A stretch of DNA of 64,000 bases from SZUA-309 sp050185825. Lineage in GTDB: Bacteria; Pseudomonadota; Gammaproteobacteria; Pseudomonadales; Azotimanducaceae. The stretch is taken from assembly GCA_050185825.1 (NCBI GenBank), contig JBFWZA010000001.1, positions 434,001-498,000 on the forward strand. The letters run 5' to 3'. Positions 45,261 to 54,088 of the stretch are shown here, piece by piece. The notes under the pieces are model-generated. The model saw only the letters and a program-made list of their open reading frames with translations, did not search any database and was not told the DNA's origin. The position numbers and the translations under genes were made by a program. Within the stretch, counting starts at the first letter, position 1, and every line of letters starts with the position of its first letter.

Positions 45261-46613
45261 ATGGGGGACACGACGCCAGCGGGACATCTCGCCACGCTTG
45301 CAGCACAGATCCGCGGCAGCGTCCTGCTGCCCGGGGACAGCGGCTACGACGACGCCCGCGCCATCTGGAACGGCATGATCGACCGCTATCCCGCCGCCAT
45401 CGTCCGCTGCCGGGGTGCCGCGGACGTCATCGCGGCGCTGCGCTGCGCACGGGCGGCAAACCTGCCGCTGTCGATCCGCGCCGGCGGACACAACGTGGCC
45501 GGCAAGGCGATCCGCGACGACGGTCTGGTGATCGATCTCTCGCTGATGAACGACGTGCGCGTGGATCCGCTGGCGCGGCGCGCCCGGGCCGGCGGCGGCG
45601 CGTTGTGGCAGGACTTCGATCACGAGGCGCAGGCGTTCGGCCTGACGACCACCGGTGGCGTGGTCTCCACCACGGGTGTCGCGGGGCTGACGCTCGGCGG
45701 CGGCATCGGCTACCTGACGCGCAGCTACGGGCTCGCCTGCGACAACCTGCTGGCGGCGGACGTGGTCACCGCGGACGGTCGCCTCGTGCATGCCAGCGAG
45801 ACGGAGAATGCCGACCTGCTCTGGGGACTGCGCGGCGGCGGTGGCAGCTTCGGTGTGGTGACGTCGCTCGAGTTCCGGCTGCACCCGGTTGGGCCGATGG
45901 TGGCAGCTGCGACGGTGTTCCACGCCATGGACAGCGCGCCGGAAGTGCTGCGACGCTACCGGGAGTACGCCACCTCTGCGCCGGATTCCGTGGCGTGTTA
46001 CGCCATGGTCGTCAACGCACCGCCGGACTTTCCGCCCGAGCATCAGGGAAAGCCGGTGCTCGCCGTCGTCGCCTGCTGCTCCGCATCGGTGGCGGAAGGG
46101 CTCGAGATGCTGGCACCGCTCGCGACGTGGGGCAGCCCGCTGCTGAGCGTCGTCGACGAGATGCCCTACGTGGCGCTGCAGCAGGCGTTCAACGCCGGGA
46201 ATCCGCACGGCGGCCGATACTACTGGAAAACCCAGCACCTCACCGATCTCAATGACGAGCTTCTCGACACGGTAGTGCGGTTCGCCTCCGACCTGCACGG
46301 ACCGCTCAGCATCATCGGCATCGAGCCGCTCGGCGGCGCTCAGGGCCGGGTCGCATCGGACGCCACCGCCTTCCCTTACCGCGACGTGCCTTTCAGCCTG
46401 GGCATCTGGAGCGGCTGGACGGACGCAGCCGACGACGACGCCAACATCACCTGGACGCGTCGGTTCTTCGAGGCGGTGAGGCCGCACGGCGCCGGCGTCT
46501 ACGTCAACTATCTCGGCGCCGACGAAGGCGACCGGCTCGAGGAGGCCTACGGCGCGAACTACGCCCGGCTGGTCGAGCTCAAGCGGCGCTGGGACCCCGA
46601 CAACGTCTTCTGA
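45261..46613 (+). CDS. FAD-binding oxidoreductase of the berberine-bridge/PCMH type
   Basis: A 450-residue FAD oxidase or dehydrogenase. SIRAGGHNVAGKA contains His77, the usual covalent FAD attachment site, and VSTTGVAGLTLGGGIGYLTRSYGL is the FAD-binding glycine segment. The second (Cys) attachment site of bicovalent members is not evident. A BBE-type substrate-binding tail is seen at the end (NYARLVELKRRWDPDNVF). It would oxidise an alcohol, sugar or cyclic compound. The stop is followed by a serine hydrolase gene 11 nt later. Confidence 0.88.
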   Translation: MGDTTPAGHLATLAAQIRGSVLLPGDSGYDDARAIWNGMIDRYPAAIVRCRGAADVIAALRCARAANLPLSIRAGGHNVAGKAIRDDGLVIDLSLMNDVRVDPLARRARAGGGALWQDFDHEAQAFGLTTTGGVVSTTGVAGLTLGGGIGYLTRSYGLACDNLLAADVVTADGRLVHASETENADLLWGLRGGGGSFGVVTSLEFRLHPVGPMVAAATVFHAMDSAPEVLRRYREYATSAPDSVACYAMVVNAPPDFPPEHQGKPVLAVVACCSASVAEGLEMLAPLATWGSPLLSVVDEMPYVALQQAFNAGNPHGGRYYWKTQHLTDLNDELLDTVVRFASDLHGPLSIIGIEPLGGAQGRVASDATAFPYRDVPFSLGIWSGWTDAADDDANITWTRRFFEAVRPHGAGVYVNYLGADEGDRLEEAYGANYARLVELKRRWDPDNVF

Positions 46614-46624
46614 AGGAACCCGCC

Positions 46625-47653
46625 ATGAGCAGCCTCGCAGACCGCCTCGCGCCTGACCTGCCCAGCCTCCCTGCGCAGCCGGAAGACGTCCCCTGGCCTA
46701 ACGCCAGCTGGGCCCGAGGCGACGAGCCCCACGGCGAGATCCCGCGTTTGGCGGACGAGATCTTCGATCTGAAGGGGAATCAGGGTGTCACCTATGCGCT
46801 GCTCATCGTCCATCGCGGTCGTCTGGTCTACGAACGCTACGGCCACGGTGCCAACGCCTTCTACCTGCAGTACTCCTGGTCCATGGCCAAGAGCGTCACC
46901 CAGGCGCTGACCGGCATCCTGGTCGCCCGCGGCGACCTCGACCTTTTTGCCCCGGCGCCGGTGCCGGAGTGGGCCGGTGACGAGCGCCGCCACATCACAC
47001 TCGATCAACTGCTGCGCATGTCGAGCGGGCTCGCATTCGCCGAGGACTACGTGGACGGTCAGGTCTCCGACGTGATCCCCATGCTGCAGTTCGAAGGACG
47101 CCACGACACCGGCGCCTTCGCGGCCGCCAAGCCGCTGGTGCACCCGCCCGGCAGCGTCTGGTCCTACTCGAGCGGCACCACCAACATCCTCTGCCGCATC
47201 CTCAGGGAGGCGGTAGGGGGCGGTGCCTCCGGCATGCTCCGGTTCATGAACGACCACCTCTTCGAGCCCATCGGCGTGCGTACCGCCACGCCGAAGTTCG
47301 ACACCGCCGGCACGTTCATCGGCTCGTCGTACCTGCTCGCCTCACCCCAGGACTTCGCCCGCTTCGGCCTGCTCTACCTGCGGGGTGGAAACTGGGACGG
47401 ACAGCAGGTCGTGCCGCGCGAGTGGGTGGACTACGCGCGTTCGCCCACCTACCGGGACGCACAGCAGTGCTACGGCGCCCACTGGTGGATGCGGCCCGAC
47501 CGGCCCGACTGGTTCTACGCCAGCGGCTACGACGGCCAGCGGGTGCTGTGCATTCCGGAGAAAGACGCGGTGATCGTCCGCCTCGGCCGCACGCCGGTGG
47601 ACGAGGTGAGCTACGTCTGGGAGCGGGTGAACCGGATCGGTGAGCTGCTCTAG
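46625..47653 (+). CDS. Serine hydrolase, beta-lactamase family
   Basis: A 342-residue PF00144 protein without signal peptide. The nucleophile motif is SMAK (Ser86-Lys89), LLRMSSGLAF and the Tyr motif WSYSSGTTN follow, and WYASGYDGQRVL is the third motif region. The end is convergent with the ACAD-like gene. Its place directly after the BBE-type oxidoreductase suggests an ester or lactone hydrolase working with that enzyme. Confidence 0.86.
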   Translation: MSSLADRLAPDLPSLPAQPEDVPWPNASWARGDEPHGEIPRLADEIFDLKGNQGVTYALLIVHRGRLVYERYGHGANAFYLQYSWSMAKSVTQALTGILVARGDLDLFAPAPVPEWAGDERRHITLDQLLRMSSGLAFAEDYVDGQVSDVIPMLQFEGRHDTGAFAAAKPLVHPPGSVWSYSSGTTNILCRILREAVGGGASGMLRFMNDHLFEPIGVRTATPKFDTAGTFIGSSYLLASPQDFARFGLLYLRGGNWDGQQVVPREWVDYARSPTYRDAQQCYGAHWWMRPDRPDWFYASGYDGQRVLCIPEKDAVIVRLGRTPVDEVSYVWERVNRIGELL

Positions 47654-47669
47654 CAAGCCGCACTGGGGC

Positions 47670-48851
47670 TCAGAGCATCCCCCGCCCTTCGTCCAGACCG
47701 AGCAGCAGGCCGCCCACCTCCGCCGCCGTTTTCTCCTGGGCGACGATGTGCTGGCAGGCCGTCATCATGTCCCGCATCTGCCGGTCGAACGGCGCTTTCG
47801 CATACACCGCTGCGCCGCCGATGGTGTCGTAGATGATCTGCACCACCTCGCGGGCGGTCTGGAAGGCGTGCTGGCGGGCGAGGAACGTCGCGGCCCGCTC
47901 GGCCGGGGTGAGCGGCTCGTCGCGTTCGAGCTTGTGCCACTGCGCCTCGAGTGAGCTGTAGACATAGGCGCGGGCCGCCCCGAGCTTCGCTTCCGCCTTC
48001 GCCACCGCGTGGCGCACGCTCTGCATCTCCCGGTACGGCGCCCTGCTCACCCGGTCCACCTTGTCCTTGAGAATGTCCACCGCCCGGTCGATGGCGTCGC
48101 GGGCGATACCGAGCGGCACCCCGCTCATCTTGCGCAGCAGCGTGTCCGGCCGCTTCCAGAGCGGCCCGTCCCGATACGGCTGCTGAAAGAAGCTGAAGGT
48201 GTGCTCTTCCGGCACGAACAGGTCCTGCGCCACGTAGTCGTTGCTGCCGGTGCCGCGCAGGCCGGTGGTGTACCAGGTGTCCTCGATGGTGTAGGCCGCA
48301 GGCTCCGCCAGCATGATGCGCCATTCCGGGTTGCCGCGCGGACCGAGCTTCGGCTCGCCGTTCTCGAACACCGTGCAGCCGCCGGCGAGCATGTCGCAAT
48401 GATTGCTGCCGGAGCCGAAGATCCAGCGGGCGTTCACCCGGTAGCCGCCGGGCACCCTGTCCGCCCGTCCCGCGGGATACACCCAGCCTGACTGGGCCAT
48501 GTCGAGTCGGGGGTAGAGCTGCTTCGCCACGGTCTGCTCCAGATAACCGGAGTAGAGGCCGGAGTCGCACCAGATGAACGCGCACCAGCCCACCGAGCCG
48601 TCGGCGCGGGACAGGGTCTCGATCACCTCCACCTGATCCGGCGAGCTCATCTCCGGCCCGCCCCAGGCGGTGGGCATGTTCATGCGGAACACACCGGCAT
48701 CCCGGAGCTTCTCCACCACGTCGACGGGCAGGGCGCGCAGCTCGTCGAACTCCGGCGCCAGGTTGCGCTCGCGTATCTCTTCCGCCAGGGCCGTGACCCG
48801 GCGCTTGATCTCCGTCGCGCTGAGCGGGCTGCTCGAGGTTTCTGCGTTCAT
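47670..48851 (-). CDS. Acyl-CoA dehydrogenase-fold flavoprotein, HsaA-like monooxygenase type
   Basis: A 393-residue ACAD-fold protein that resembles the two-component flavin monooxygenase group (HsaA, p-hydroxyphenylacetate hydroxylase) more than true acyl-CoA dehydrogenases. Signs are RVTALAEEIRERN and ADGSVGWCAFIWCDSGLY near the N-terminus, WIFGSGSNHCDML, and the helical C-terminal QHAFQTAREVVQIIYDTIGGAAVYAKAPFDR. Those enzymes hydroxylate phenolic rings using reduced flavin from a partner reductase, for which the adjacent nitroreductase-type flavoproteins are possible but unproven partners. GGGAGG precedes the ATG. Confidence 0.75.
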   Translation of the reverse strand: MNAETSSSPLSATEIKRRVTALAEEIRERNLAPEFDELRALPVDVVEKLRDAGVFRMNMPTAWGGPEMSSPDQVEVIETLSRADGSVGWCAFIWCDSGLYSGYLEQTVAKQLYPRLDMAQSGWVYPAGRADRVPGGYRVNARWIFGSGSNHCDMLAGGCTVFENGEPKLGPRGNPEWRIMLAEPAAYTIEDTWYTTGLRGTGSNDYVAQDLFVPEEHTFSFFQQPYRDGPLWKRPDTLLRKMSGVPLGIARDAIDRAVDILKDKVDRVSRAPYREMQSVRHAVAKAEAKLGAARAYVYSSLEAQWHKLERDEPLTPAERAATFLARQHAFQTAREVVQIIYDTIGGAAVYAKAPFDRQMRDMMTACQHIVAQEKTAAEVGGLLLGLDEGRGML

Positions 48852-48967
48852 GGCGTCCTCCCTTGGCCCATCTTCCGTCAGAGACTACCAGGGGGCAAAC
48901 GGCCCGCGGTTCCGCTCGCCAAAGGGATCTGACAGACTCGGATAGGACTGGAGGGAGAACCATCACC

Positions 48968-49870
48968 ATGACTTTCCACACGATCCTCTACGAGGTGGCC
49001 GACGGCCGCGCGCGCATCACCCTGAACCGGCCGGACAAGCTCAATGCCCTGTCGCTCGAGCTGCAGGCGGAGCTGAACGAGGCGCTCTGGGAAGCGGACA
49101 ACAACCAGGACGTGCACTGCGTGATCCTCAAGGGCGCGGGCCGCGCCTTCTCCGCCGGATACGACCTCACCGGCGGCGGCGCCCGGGTGCCGGTCTCCCG
49201 GGTCGAGGAGGGCGGCAACCACTACCGCGGCGGCCGCTCCATCGACGACGACGCCTGGCAGCTCGAGCGCGCACAGCGCTTCCGCATGGCGCTGTTCGAC
49301 ATGCACAAGCCCACCATCGCTCAGGTGCACGGCTACTGTCTGGCGGGCGGCACCGACATCGCCCTGCTCTGCGACATGGTGATCGCCGCCGAGGACGCCA
49401 CCTTCGGCTTTCCGCCGGCCAGAGATCTCGGCGCGCTGCCGAACAACATGTGGCTCTACAACGTGGGCCCGCAATGGGCCAAGCGGCTGACCCTGACCGG
49501 TGACACGGTCACCGGCGAGGAAGCCGCGCAGATCGGTCTGGTGCTGAAGGCGGTGCCCGCCGAGCTGCTGGAGGCCGAGGTCGAGGGCCTCGCCGACCGG
49601 CTCGCACTGATCGACCCGGATCTGCTCTCCGCCAACAAACGCATCATCAACCTCGGCCTCGAGCTCATGGGCGCCAGGACCCTGCAGCGGCTGGCGGCGG
49701 AGAACGACGTGCGCGGTCACAACACGCGTGCGGCACGCGAGTACATGGACTCGGTGCGTGAGGTGGGCTTAAGGGAAACGCTGCGGCGCCGCGACGCCAA
49801 GTTCGGCGACGGACGGGCGAAGGTGAACGGCCCGGAGATCCGCGACGACGAGGGCCGGCTCGTCGACTGA
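48968..49870 (+). CDS. Enoyl-CoA hydratase/isomerase family protein
   Basis: A 300-residue crotonase with oxyanion-hole segments GRAFSAGYD and GYCLAGGTDIALL and ITLNRPDKLNAL at the start. It carries a longer C-terminal helix extension than the other crotonases in this window. The ATG at 48968 is preferred (GGAGGGAG about 11 nt before). It is divergent from the HsaA-like flavoprotein gene. Catalysed step on acyl-CoA unknown. Confidence 0.87.
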   Translation: MTFHTILYEVADGRARITLNRPDKLNALSLELQAELNEALWEADNNQDVHCVILKGAGRAFSAGYDLTGGGARVPVSRVEEGGNHYRGGRSIDDDAWQLERAQRFRMALFDMHKPTIAQVHGYCLAGGTDIALLCDMVIAAEDATFGFPPARDLGALPNNMWLYNVGPQWAKRLTLTGDTVTGEEAAQIGLVLKAVPAELLEAEVEGLADRLALIDPDLLSANKRIINLGLELMGARTLQRLAAENDVRGHNTRAAREYMDSVREVGLRETLRRRDAKFGDGRAKVNGPEIRDDEGRLVD

Positions 49871-49871
49871 C

Positions 49872-51050
49872 GTGTCGGGGACGAAGGCCAGCACCGGTCC
49901 CGGCTTCGTCGTCGCCGCCGCCTTCATCGGTCCGGGCACGGTCACCACGTGCAGCCTGGCGGGCGCCGGCTTCGGCCTGACCCTGCTCTGGGTGCTGCTC
50001 CTTGCCGTGCTCGCCACGGTGCTGCTGCAGGAAATGAGCGCCCGACTGGCGCTGGCCTCCGGCGCCGGGCTCACCGAAGCGTTGACCCGCCTGGCCCCGC
50101 CCTGGGGCCGTGTCATCGCCTGGGTCGCCGGCCTCGCGGTGCTGCTCGGCGTGATCGCTTTCGAGGCGGGCAACCTGTCCGGCGCCGGCCTTGGTCTCGC
50201 AGCGCTCTCCGGAACGACGGCGCCACCCTGGACCGCGCTCACGGCGATCTCGGCTGCCCTGCTCCTGATCTCCGGCCGCTACCGGCTGGTGGAGCAGGTG
50301 CTGATGGTGGCGGTGGCCCTGATGGCCCTCGCCTTTCTGGCCACGGCCTGGGCGGTGGGACCCGACTGGCAATCGCTCGCGCGTGGCCTGTTGGTTCCGC
50401 AGCTGCCTCGAGATGCGGCCCTCACGGCACTGGCGCTGGTCGGCACCACCATCGTGCCCTACAACCTCTACCTGCATGCGGCGGCGACCCGCGAACACTG
50501 GGGCGGGCCTGCCGACCTCGGTGCGGCGCGACGTGACCTGATCGGCGCCATCGCGCTCGGCGGGCTGATCTCGCTGGCCATCGTCGTCACCGCGTCGGCC
50601 ACCCTGGGTGGCGCCCGCATCGGCTCCGCCGCAGACATGGCCCGTCAGCTCGAGCCGCTGCTCGGCGGTTGGGCGGGAGTGAGCTTCGGCATCGGCCTCG
50701 CCACCGCCGGCCTCACCTCCGCCATCACCGCGCCTCTGGCCGCCGCCTACCTGTGCTCGGGGCTCATGGGCCGGCGCCCCGGCCTCGACACGACGCTGGC
50801 GAGAGGTGTGGCACTGACCTGCATCGTGATCGGCGCCGCGCTGGCGCTCACGGGCATCCGGCCGGTGCGGCTCATTGTCTTCGCGCAGGCTGCCAACGGG
50901 TTGATCCTGCCGCTCATCACGCTCGCGTTGATCCTGGCTCTGAACGATCGCCGTCTGGGTGAGCTGGCCAACACCTGGCGGGGGAATGTGGCAGGCATGG
51001 CCGTGGTCGCGCTCTGCGCGCTGCTGGCCGTGCGGACGTTTGTCAGTTGA
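49872..51050 (+). CDS. Nramp-like metal transporter lacking the canonical metal-binding residues
   Basis: A 392-residue inner-membrane protein with about 11 segments and the Nramp fold: GFVVAAAFIGPGTVTT in segment 1 and VGTTIVPYNLYLHAA in segment 6. In true Mn/Fe transporters these read DPGN and MPHNLYLH. Here the key Asp is Gly, Met is Val and His is Tyr. The usual Mn/Fe site is therefore gone, so the cargo may be another metal or a non-metal. GTG start 1 nt after the hydratase stop, which implies coupling. Confidence 0.78.
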   Translation: MSGTKASTGPGFVVAAAFIGPGTVTTCSLAGAGFGLTLLWVLLLAVLATVLLQEMSARLALASGAGLTEALTRLAPPWGRVIAWVAGLAVLLGVIAFEAGNLSGAGLGLAALSGTTAPPWTALTAISAALLLISGRYRLVEQVLMVAVALMALAFLATAWAVGPDWQSLARGLLVPQLPRDAALTALALVGTTIVPYNLYLHAAATREHWGGPADLGAARRDLIGAIALGGLISLAIVVTASATLGGARIGSAADMARQLEPLLGGWAGVSFGIGLATAGLTSAITAPLAAAYLCSGLMGRRPGLDTTLARGVALTCIVIGAALALTGIRPVRLIVFAQAANGLILPLITLALILALNDRRLGELANTWRGNVAGMAVVALCALLAVRTFVS

Positions 51051-51071
51051 CGGAACCGTTCGGTCAGTCTG

Positions 51072-52247
51072 TCAGTCCGCTGCCGTGAGGGCATCATAGC
51101 GATAGAGCCAGTCCGTTACGCCGGCGCCGGCGCGACCGGCAGCCCGGTTGCGCAGCAGCGCCGGAATTCCGCTCAGGTGAAATACTCTGGCATTGCGCCT
51201 CGAGCCCTGCTGGATACGCGCCGTGCGGTCGCGCCTGAGGTCCTCGTAGCGCGCGAGGCTGCCCACGATGTCACCGCCGGCGGCCACGCACCGCGCCAGC
51301 ACGGCGCCGTCCTCGATGGCCATCGCCGCGCCCTGCGCCATGAACGGCAGGGTGGGATGACAGGCGTCACCGAGCAGGGTCACCCGGCCCTGCCCCCAGC
51401 GCGCCATGGGCGGCCGGTCGAACAGTGCCCACTTGAAGCACGTTTGTGAATCCATGGCGCCAATCAGCGTCCCGATGGTCGGGTGCCAGCCGGCGAAATC
51501 GGCCTCGAGCTCACGCCGCTCGCCCCGCTCGGTCCAGGACTCCACCTCCCAGCCCCGCTTCTCCACCACGCACACGCAGTTCACCAGCTCGCCACGGCGC
51601 ACGTAGTAGTGCACGAAGTGCTTGTGCGGCCCCCACCAGACGGTTGTCACTGGTCGGATCAGCCCGTCGGTCAGCCGATCGGCAGGCACCAGGGCCCGCC
51701 AGGCCACGTTGCCGGTGAAGGTCGGCGCCTCGGAACCGAACAGGGTTTCACGAACGAGGGAGCGGATGCCGTCCGCGCCGAGGAGCACCGTGCCGGTGAA
51801 CGTCTCTCCCGAGGCCGTCACCCGGACCGACTCCGGATCCTGCCCAACCGCCTCGATCCGCACACCCGGATGCAGACGGATGCGCGGTTCCGCGGCAGCG
51901 GCGCCTGCGAGCACAGTCATCAGGTCGGCCCGATGGACGTGGTAGTAAGGAGCGCCGTAGCGATCGCGCACCACCTCGCCCAGCGGCGTGCGGGTGATCA
52001 GACGGCCAGTTCGCCACTGCCGCATTTCCGTGCCTTCCGGAAGGAAGGCCACCGCGGCGAGCGCCTCTGCGAGGCCCAGCCCATGCAGCACGCGCGAGCA
52101 GTTGGGGCTGAGCTGAATACCCGCACCCACCTCGGAGAACGTCGGGGCCTGCTCGAAGACCTGCACCTCGATGCCGCGTGCCGCCAGAGACAGCGCGGCA
52201 GCCAGCCCGCCGATGCCGCCCCCGACGATGAGAACCCGATGCGTCAT
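51072..52247 (-). CDS. FAD-dependent monooxygenase, salicylate hydroxylase-like
   Basis: A 391-residue group A flavin monooxygenase with the N-terminal Rossmann motif VLIVGGGIGGLAAALSLAARG, the middle GADGIRSLVR segment and DACHPTLPFMAQGAAMAIEDG at the FAD-binding end. Such enzymes hydroxylate aromatic acids using NAD(P)H and O2. The start is taken at 52247; an ATG 24 nt earlier is possible. It is convergent with the Nramp-like gene and divergent from the GST gene. Confidence 0.87.
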   Translation of the reverse strand: MTHRVLIVGGGIGGLAAALSLAARGIEVQVFEQAPTFSEVGAGIQLSPNCSRVLHGLGLAEALAAVAFLPEGTEMRQWRTGRLITRTPLGEVVRDRYGAPYYHVHRADLMTVLAGAAAAEPRIRLHPGVRIEAVGQDPESVRVTASGETFTGTVLLGADGIRSLVRETLFGSEAPTFTGNVAWRALVPADRLTDGLIRPVTTVWWGPHKHFVHYYVRRGELVNCVCVVEKRGWEVESWTERGERRELEADFAGWHPTIGTLIGAMDSQTCFKWALFDRPPMARWGQGRVTLLGDACHPTLPFMAQGAAMAIEDGAVLARCVAAGGDIVGSLARYEDLRRDRTARIQQGSRRNARVFHLSGIPALLRNRAAGRAGAGVTDWLYRYDALTAAD

Positions 52248-52343
52248 GGTCGCGCATGTTACCGCGGCCATGACCTTCGGGGTTATTGCCCTGCCGTCAC
52301 CCGGGGTCGAGACTGACGGCCCGTTCGGCACCCGGAACACGAG

Positions 52344-52955
52344 ATGCTCAGACTCTACGCCGCTCCCCGCACCCGCGCCGTCCGCATCGTCTGGCTGCTC
52401 GAGGAGCTTGCGCTTCCCTACGAGCTCGTTCGCGTCGAGTTTCAACCCACGACGTCGAGCTTCTTCATCCAGCAGACGCCGACCGGCAAGATTCCGACCC
52501 TCGAGGACAACGGCGTGGTGATGTGCGAATCCGGCGCCATCGTCCAGTACCTGCTCGAAAGGTATGGTGAAGGCCGGCTGGAGCCGGCCATCGGCACGCC
52601 CGAGCGCGCTGCCTACCTGCAGTGGCTGCACTACGCGGAGGCGACCTTGTTCTCCCCCCTCGGGGTGGTGATCTGGCTGACCCGCTATCGCGACGATGCG
52701 GCGGACCATCCGGACCTTGTCCGGGACGCCATCGACCGCGCGAAGACCGGATTCGGTTTCCTGGAGCGGAGCCTGGACGGCCGCGCCTATCTCGCGGGCG
52801 ACGCCTTCACCGCGGCTGACATAATGATGGGCTTTACCCTGCTGGCTGGCGGGATGCTGGATGTGGTCGACGGCCTGCCGCACGTGGCGGCCTATCTGGG
52901 CCGGATCACGGCTCGGCCGGCGTTCGCCGCCACCCTCGCCAAGCTGCCGGGCTGA
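52344..52955 (+). CDS. Glutathione S-transferase
   Basis: A 203-residue GST: N-terminal thioredoxin fold with LYAAPRTRAVRIVWLLEEL and the cis-Pro region TGKIPTLED, the ESGAIVQYLLERYG helix turn, and an all-helical C-terminal domain (DAFTAADIMMGFTLL). It could conjugate or isomerise electrophilic intermediates. It is divergent from the flavin monooxygenase gene and precedes the aldo/keto reductase gene in the same direction. Confidence 0.87.
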   Translation: MLRLYAAPRTRAVRIVWLLEELALPYELVRVEFQPTTSSFFIQQTPTGKIPTLEDNGVVMCESGAIVQYLLERYGEGRLEPAIGTPERAAYLQWLHYAEATLFSPLGVVIWLTRYRDDAADHPDLVRDAIDRAKTGFGFLERSLDGRAYLAGDAFTAADIMMGFTLLAGGMLDVVDGLPHVAAYLGRITARPAFAATLAKLPG

Positions 52956-53046
52956 GCCGGTCCGCAGGAGTAAGGGTCCGCTGCTGGCCAGGCGGCGCTT
53001 CGTGCATTACGGTGACCGGTCCACGGACACGGACACGGAGCACAGC

Positions 53047-54030
53047 ATGAGACGCGTCAAGCTCGGCGAGCTGGAGGTGAGTGCCATCGGCCTCGGCTGC
53101 ATGGGCATGTCACAGGCCTACGGCGAGGCGGACGCAGCGGAGTCCGAGCGGACCCTCAACCGCGCGCTGGACATCGGCGTCACCTTCCTCGACACCGCCA
53201 ACGCCTACGGCCTCGGCCACAACGAGCAGCTGATCGGGCGGGTGCTGAAGGATCGGCGCAGCGAGATCGAGCTCGCCACCAAGTTCGGCATCTTCGTCGA
53301 CGCGAACGGCCGGCGGGGCATCAACGGGCGCCCGGAACAGGTGGCCGATCGCTGCAACGAGAGTCTCGCGCGCCTGCAGACAGACGTGATCGATCTCTAC
53401 TACCTGCACCGCCTGGACCCGGACGTGCCCATCGAGGACACGGTGGGCGCCATGGCGGATCTGGTGACTGCAGGCAAGGTGCGCTACCTGGGTCTGTCCG
53501 AGGTCTCCGCCGCGACGCTGCGGCGGGCGCATGCCGTGCACCCCATCACCGCGGTGCAGTCCGAGTACTCCCTGTGGACGCGGGATCCGGAGGCCCACGT
53601 GCTGCCGGCCTGCCGGGCACTGGGGGTGGGCTTCGTGCCCTTCAGCCCGCTCGGGCGCGCCATCCTCACCGGCGCGATCACGACCGCCGAGGACGTTGCG
53701 GGCGAGCGGGACATGCGGGGATCGATGCCCCGCTTCCAGGGGGAGAACCTCGAGCGGAACCTGGCGCTGGTGAACGCCCTGTCCACCATCGCCGAAACCC
53801 GGGGCTGCACCCGTGGTCAGCTCGCGCTGGCCTGGCTGCTCGCCCAGGGCGACCACATCGCGCCCATACCCGGTACCAAGCGCGTGAAGTATCTGGAGGA
53901 GAACGCCGCGGCCGCCGACATCACCCTGAGTGACGATGAGATTGCCGCCATCGACGAGCTGTTCGCGCCGGCACACATCGCCGGCGACCGCTATGCCCCG
54001 GCCGGCATGCGCTCCCTCGATCGGGACTGA
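53047..54030 (+). CDS. Aldo/keto reductase
   Basis: A 327-residue (alpha/beta)8 NADPH reductase. The tetrad is seen as Asp in FLDTANAYG, Tyr in the same segment, Lys in LATKFGIF and His in YYLHRLDPDVP. It resembles the YajO/yeast-like AKR branch (GLGCMGMSQAYG). It would reduce aldehydes or ketones. The ATG at 53047 is used. It is convergent with the MDR reductase gene with 58 nt between. Confidence 0.88.
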   Translation: MRRVKLGELEVSAIGLGCMGMSQAYGEADAAESERTLNRALDIGVTFLDTANAYGLGHNEQLIGRVLKDRRSEIELATKFGIFVDANGRRGINGRPEQVADRCNESLARLQTDVIDLYYLHRLDPDVPIEDTVGAMADLVTAGKVRYLGLSEVSAATLRRAHAVHPITAVQSEYSLWTRDPEAHVLPACRALGVGFVPFSPLGRAILTGAITTAEDVAGERDMRGSMPRFQGENLERNLALVNALSTIAETRGCTRGQLALAWLLAQGDHIAPIPGTKRVKYLEENAAAADITLSDDEIAAIDELFAPAHIAGDRYAPAGMRSLDRD

Positions 54031-54088
54031 GCTGACGCGCGGCCGGTTTCGTCGGCGTGCCCGAACGTCCGGCGTTTGTGCGCGTTTC

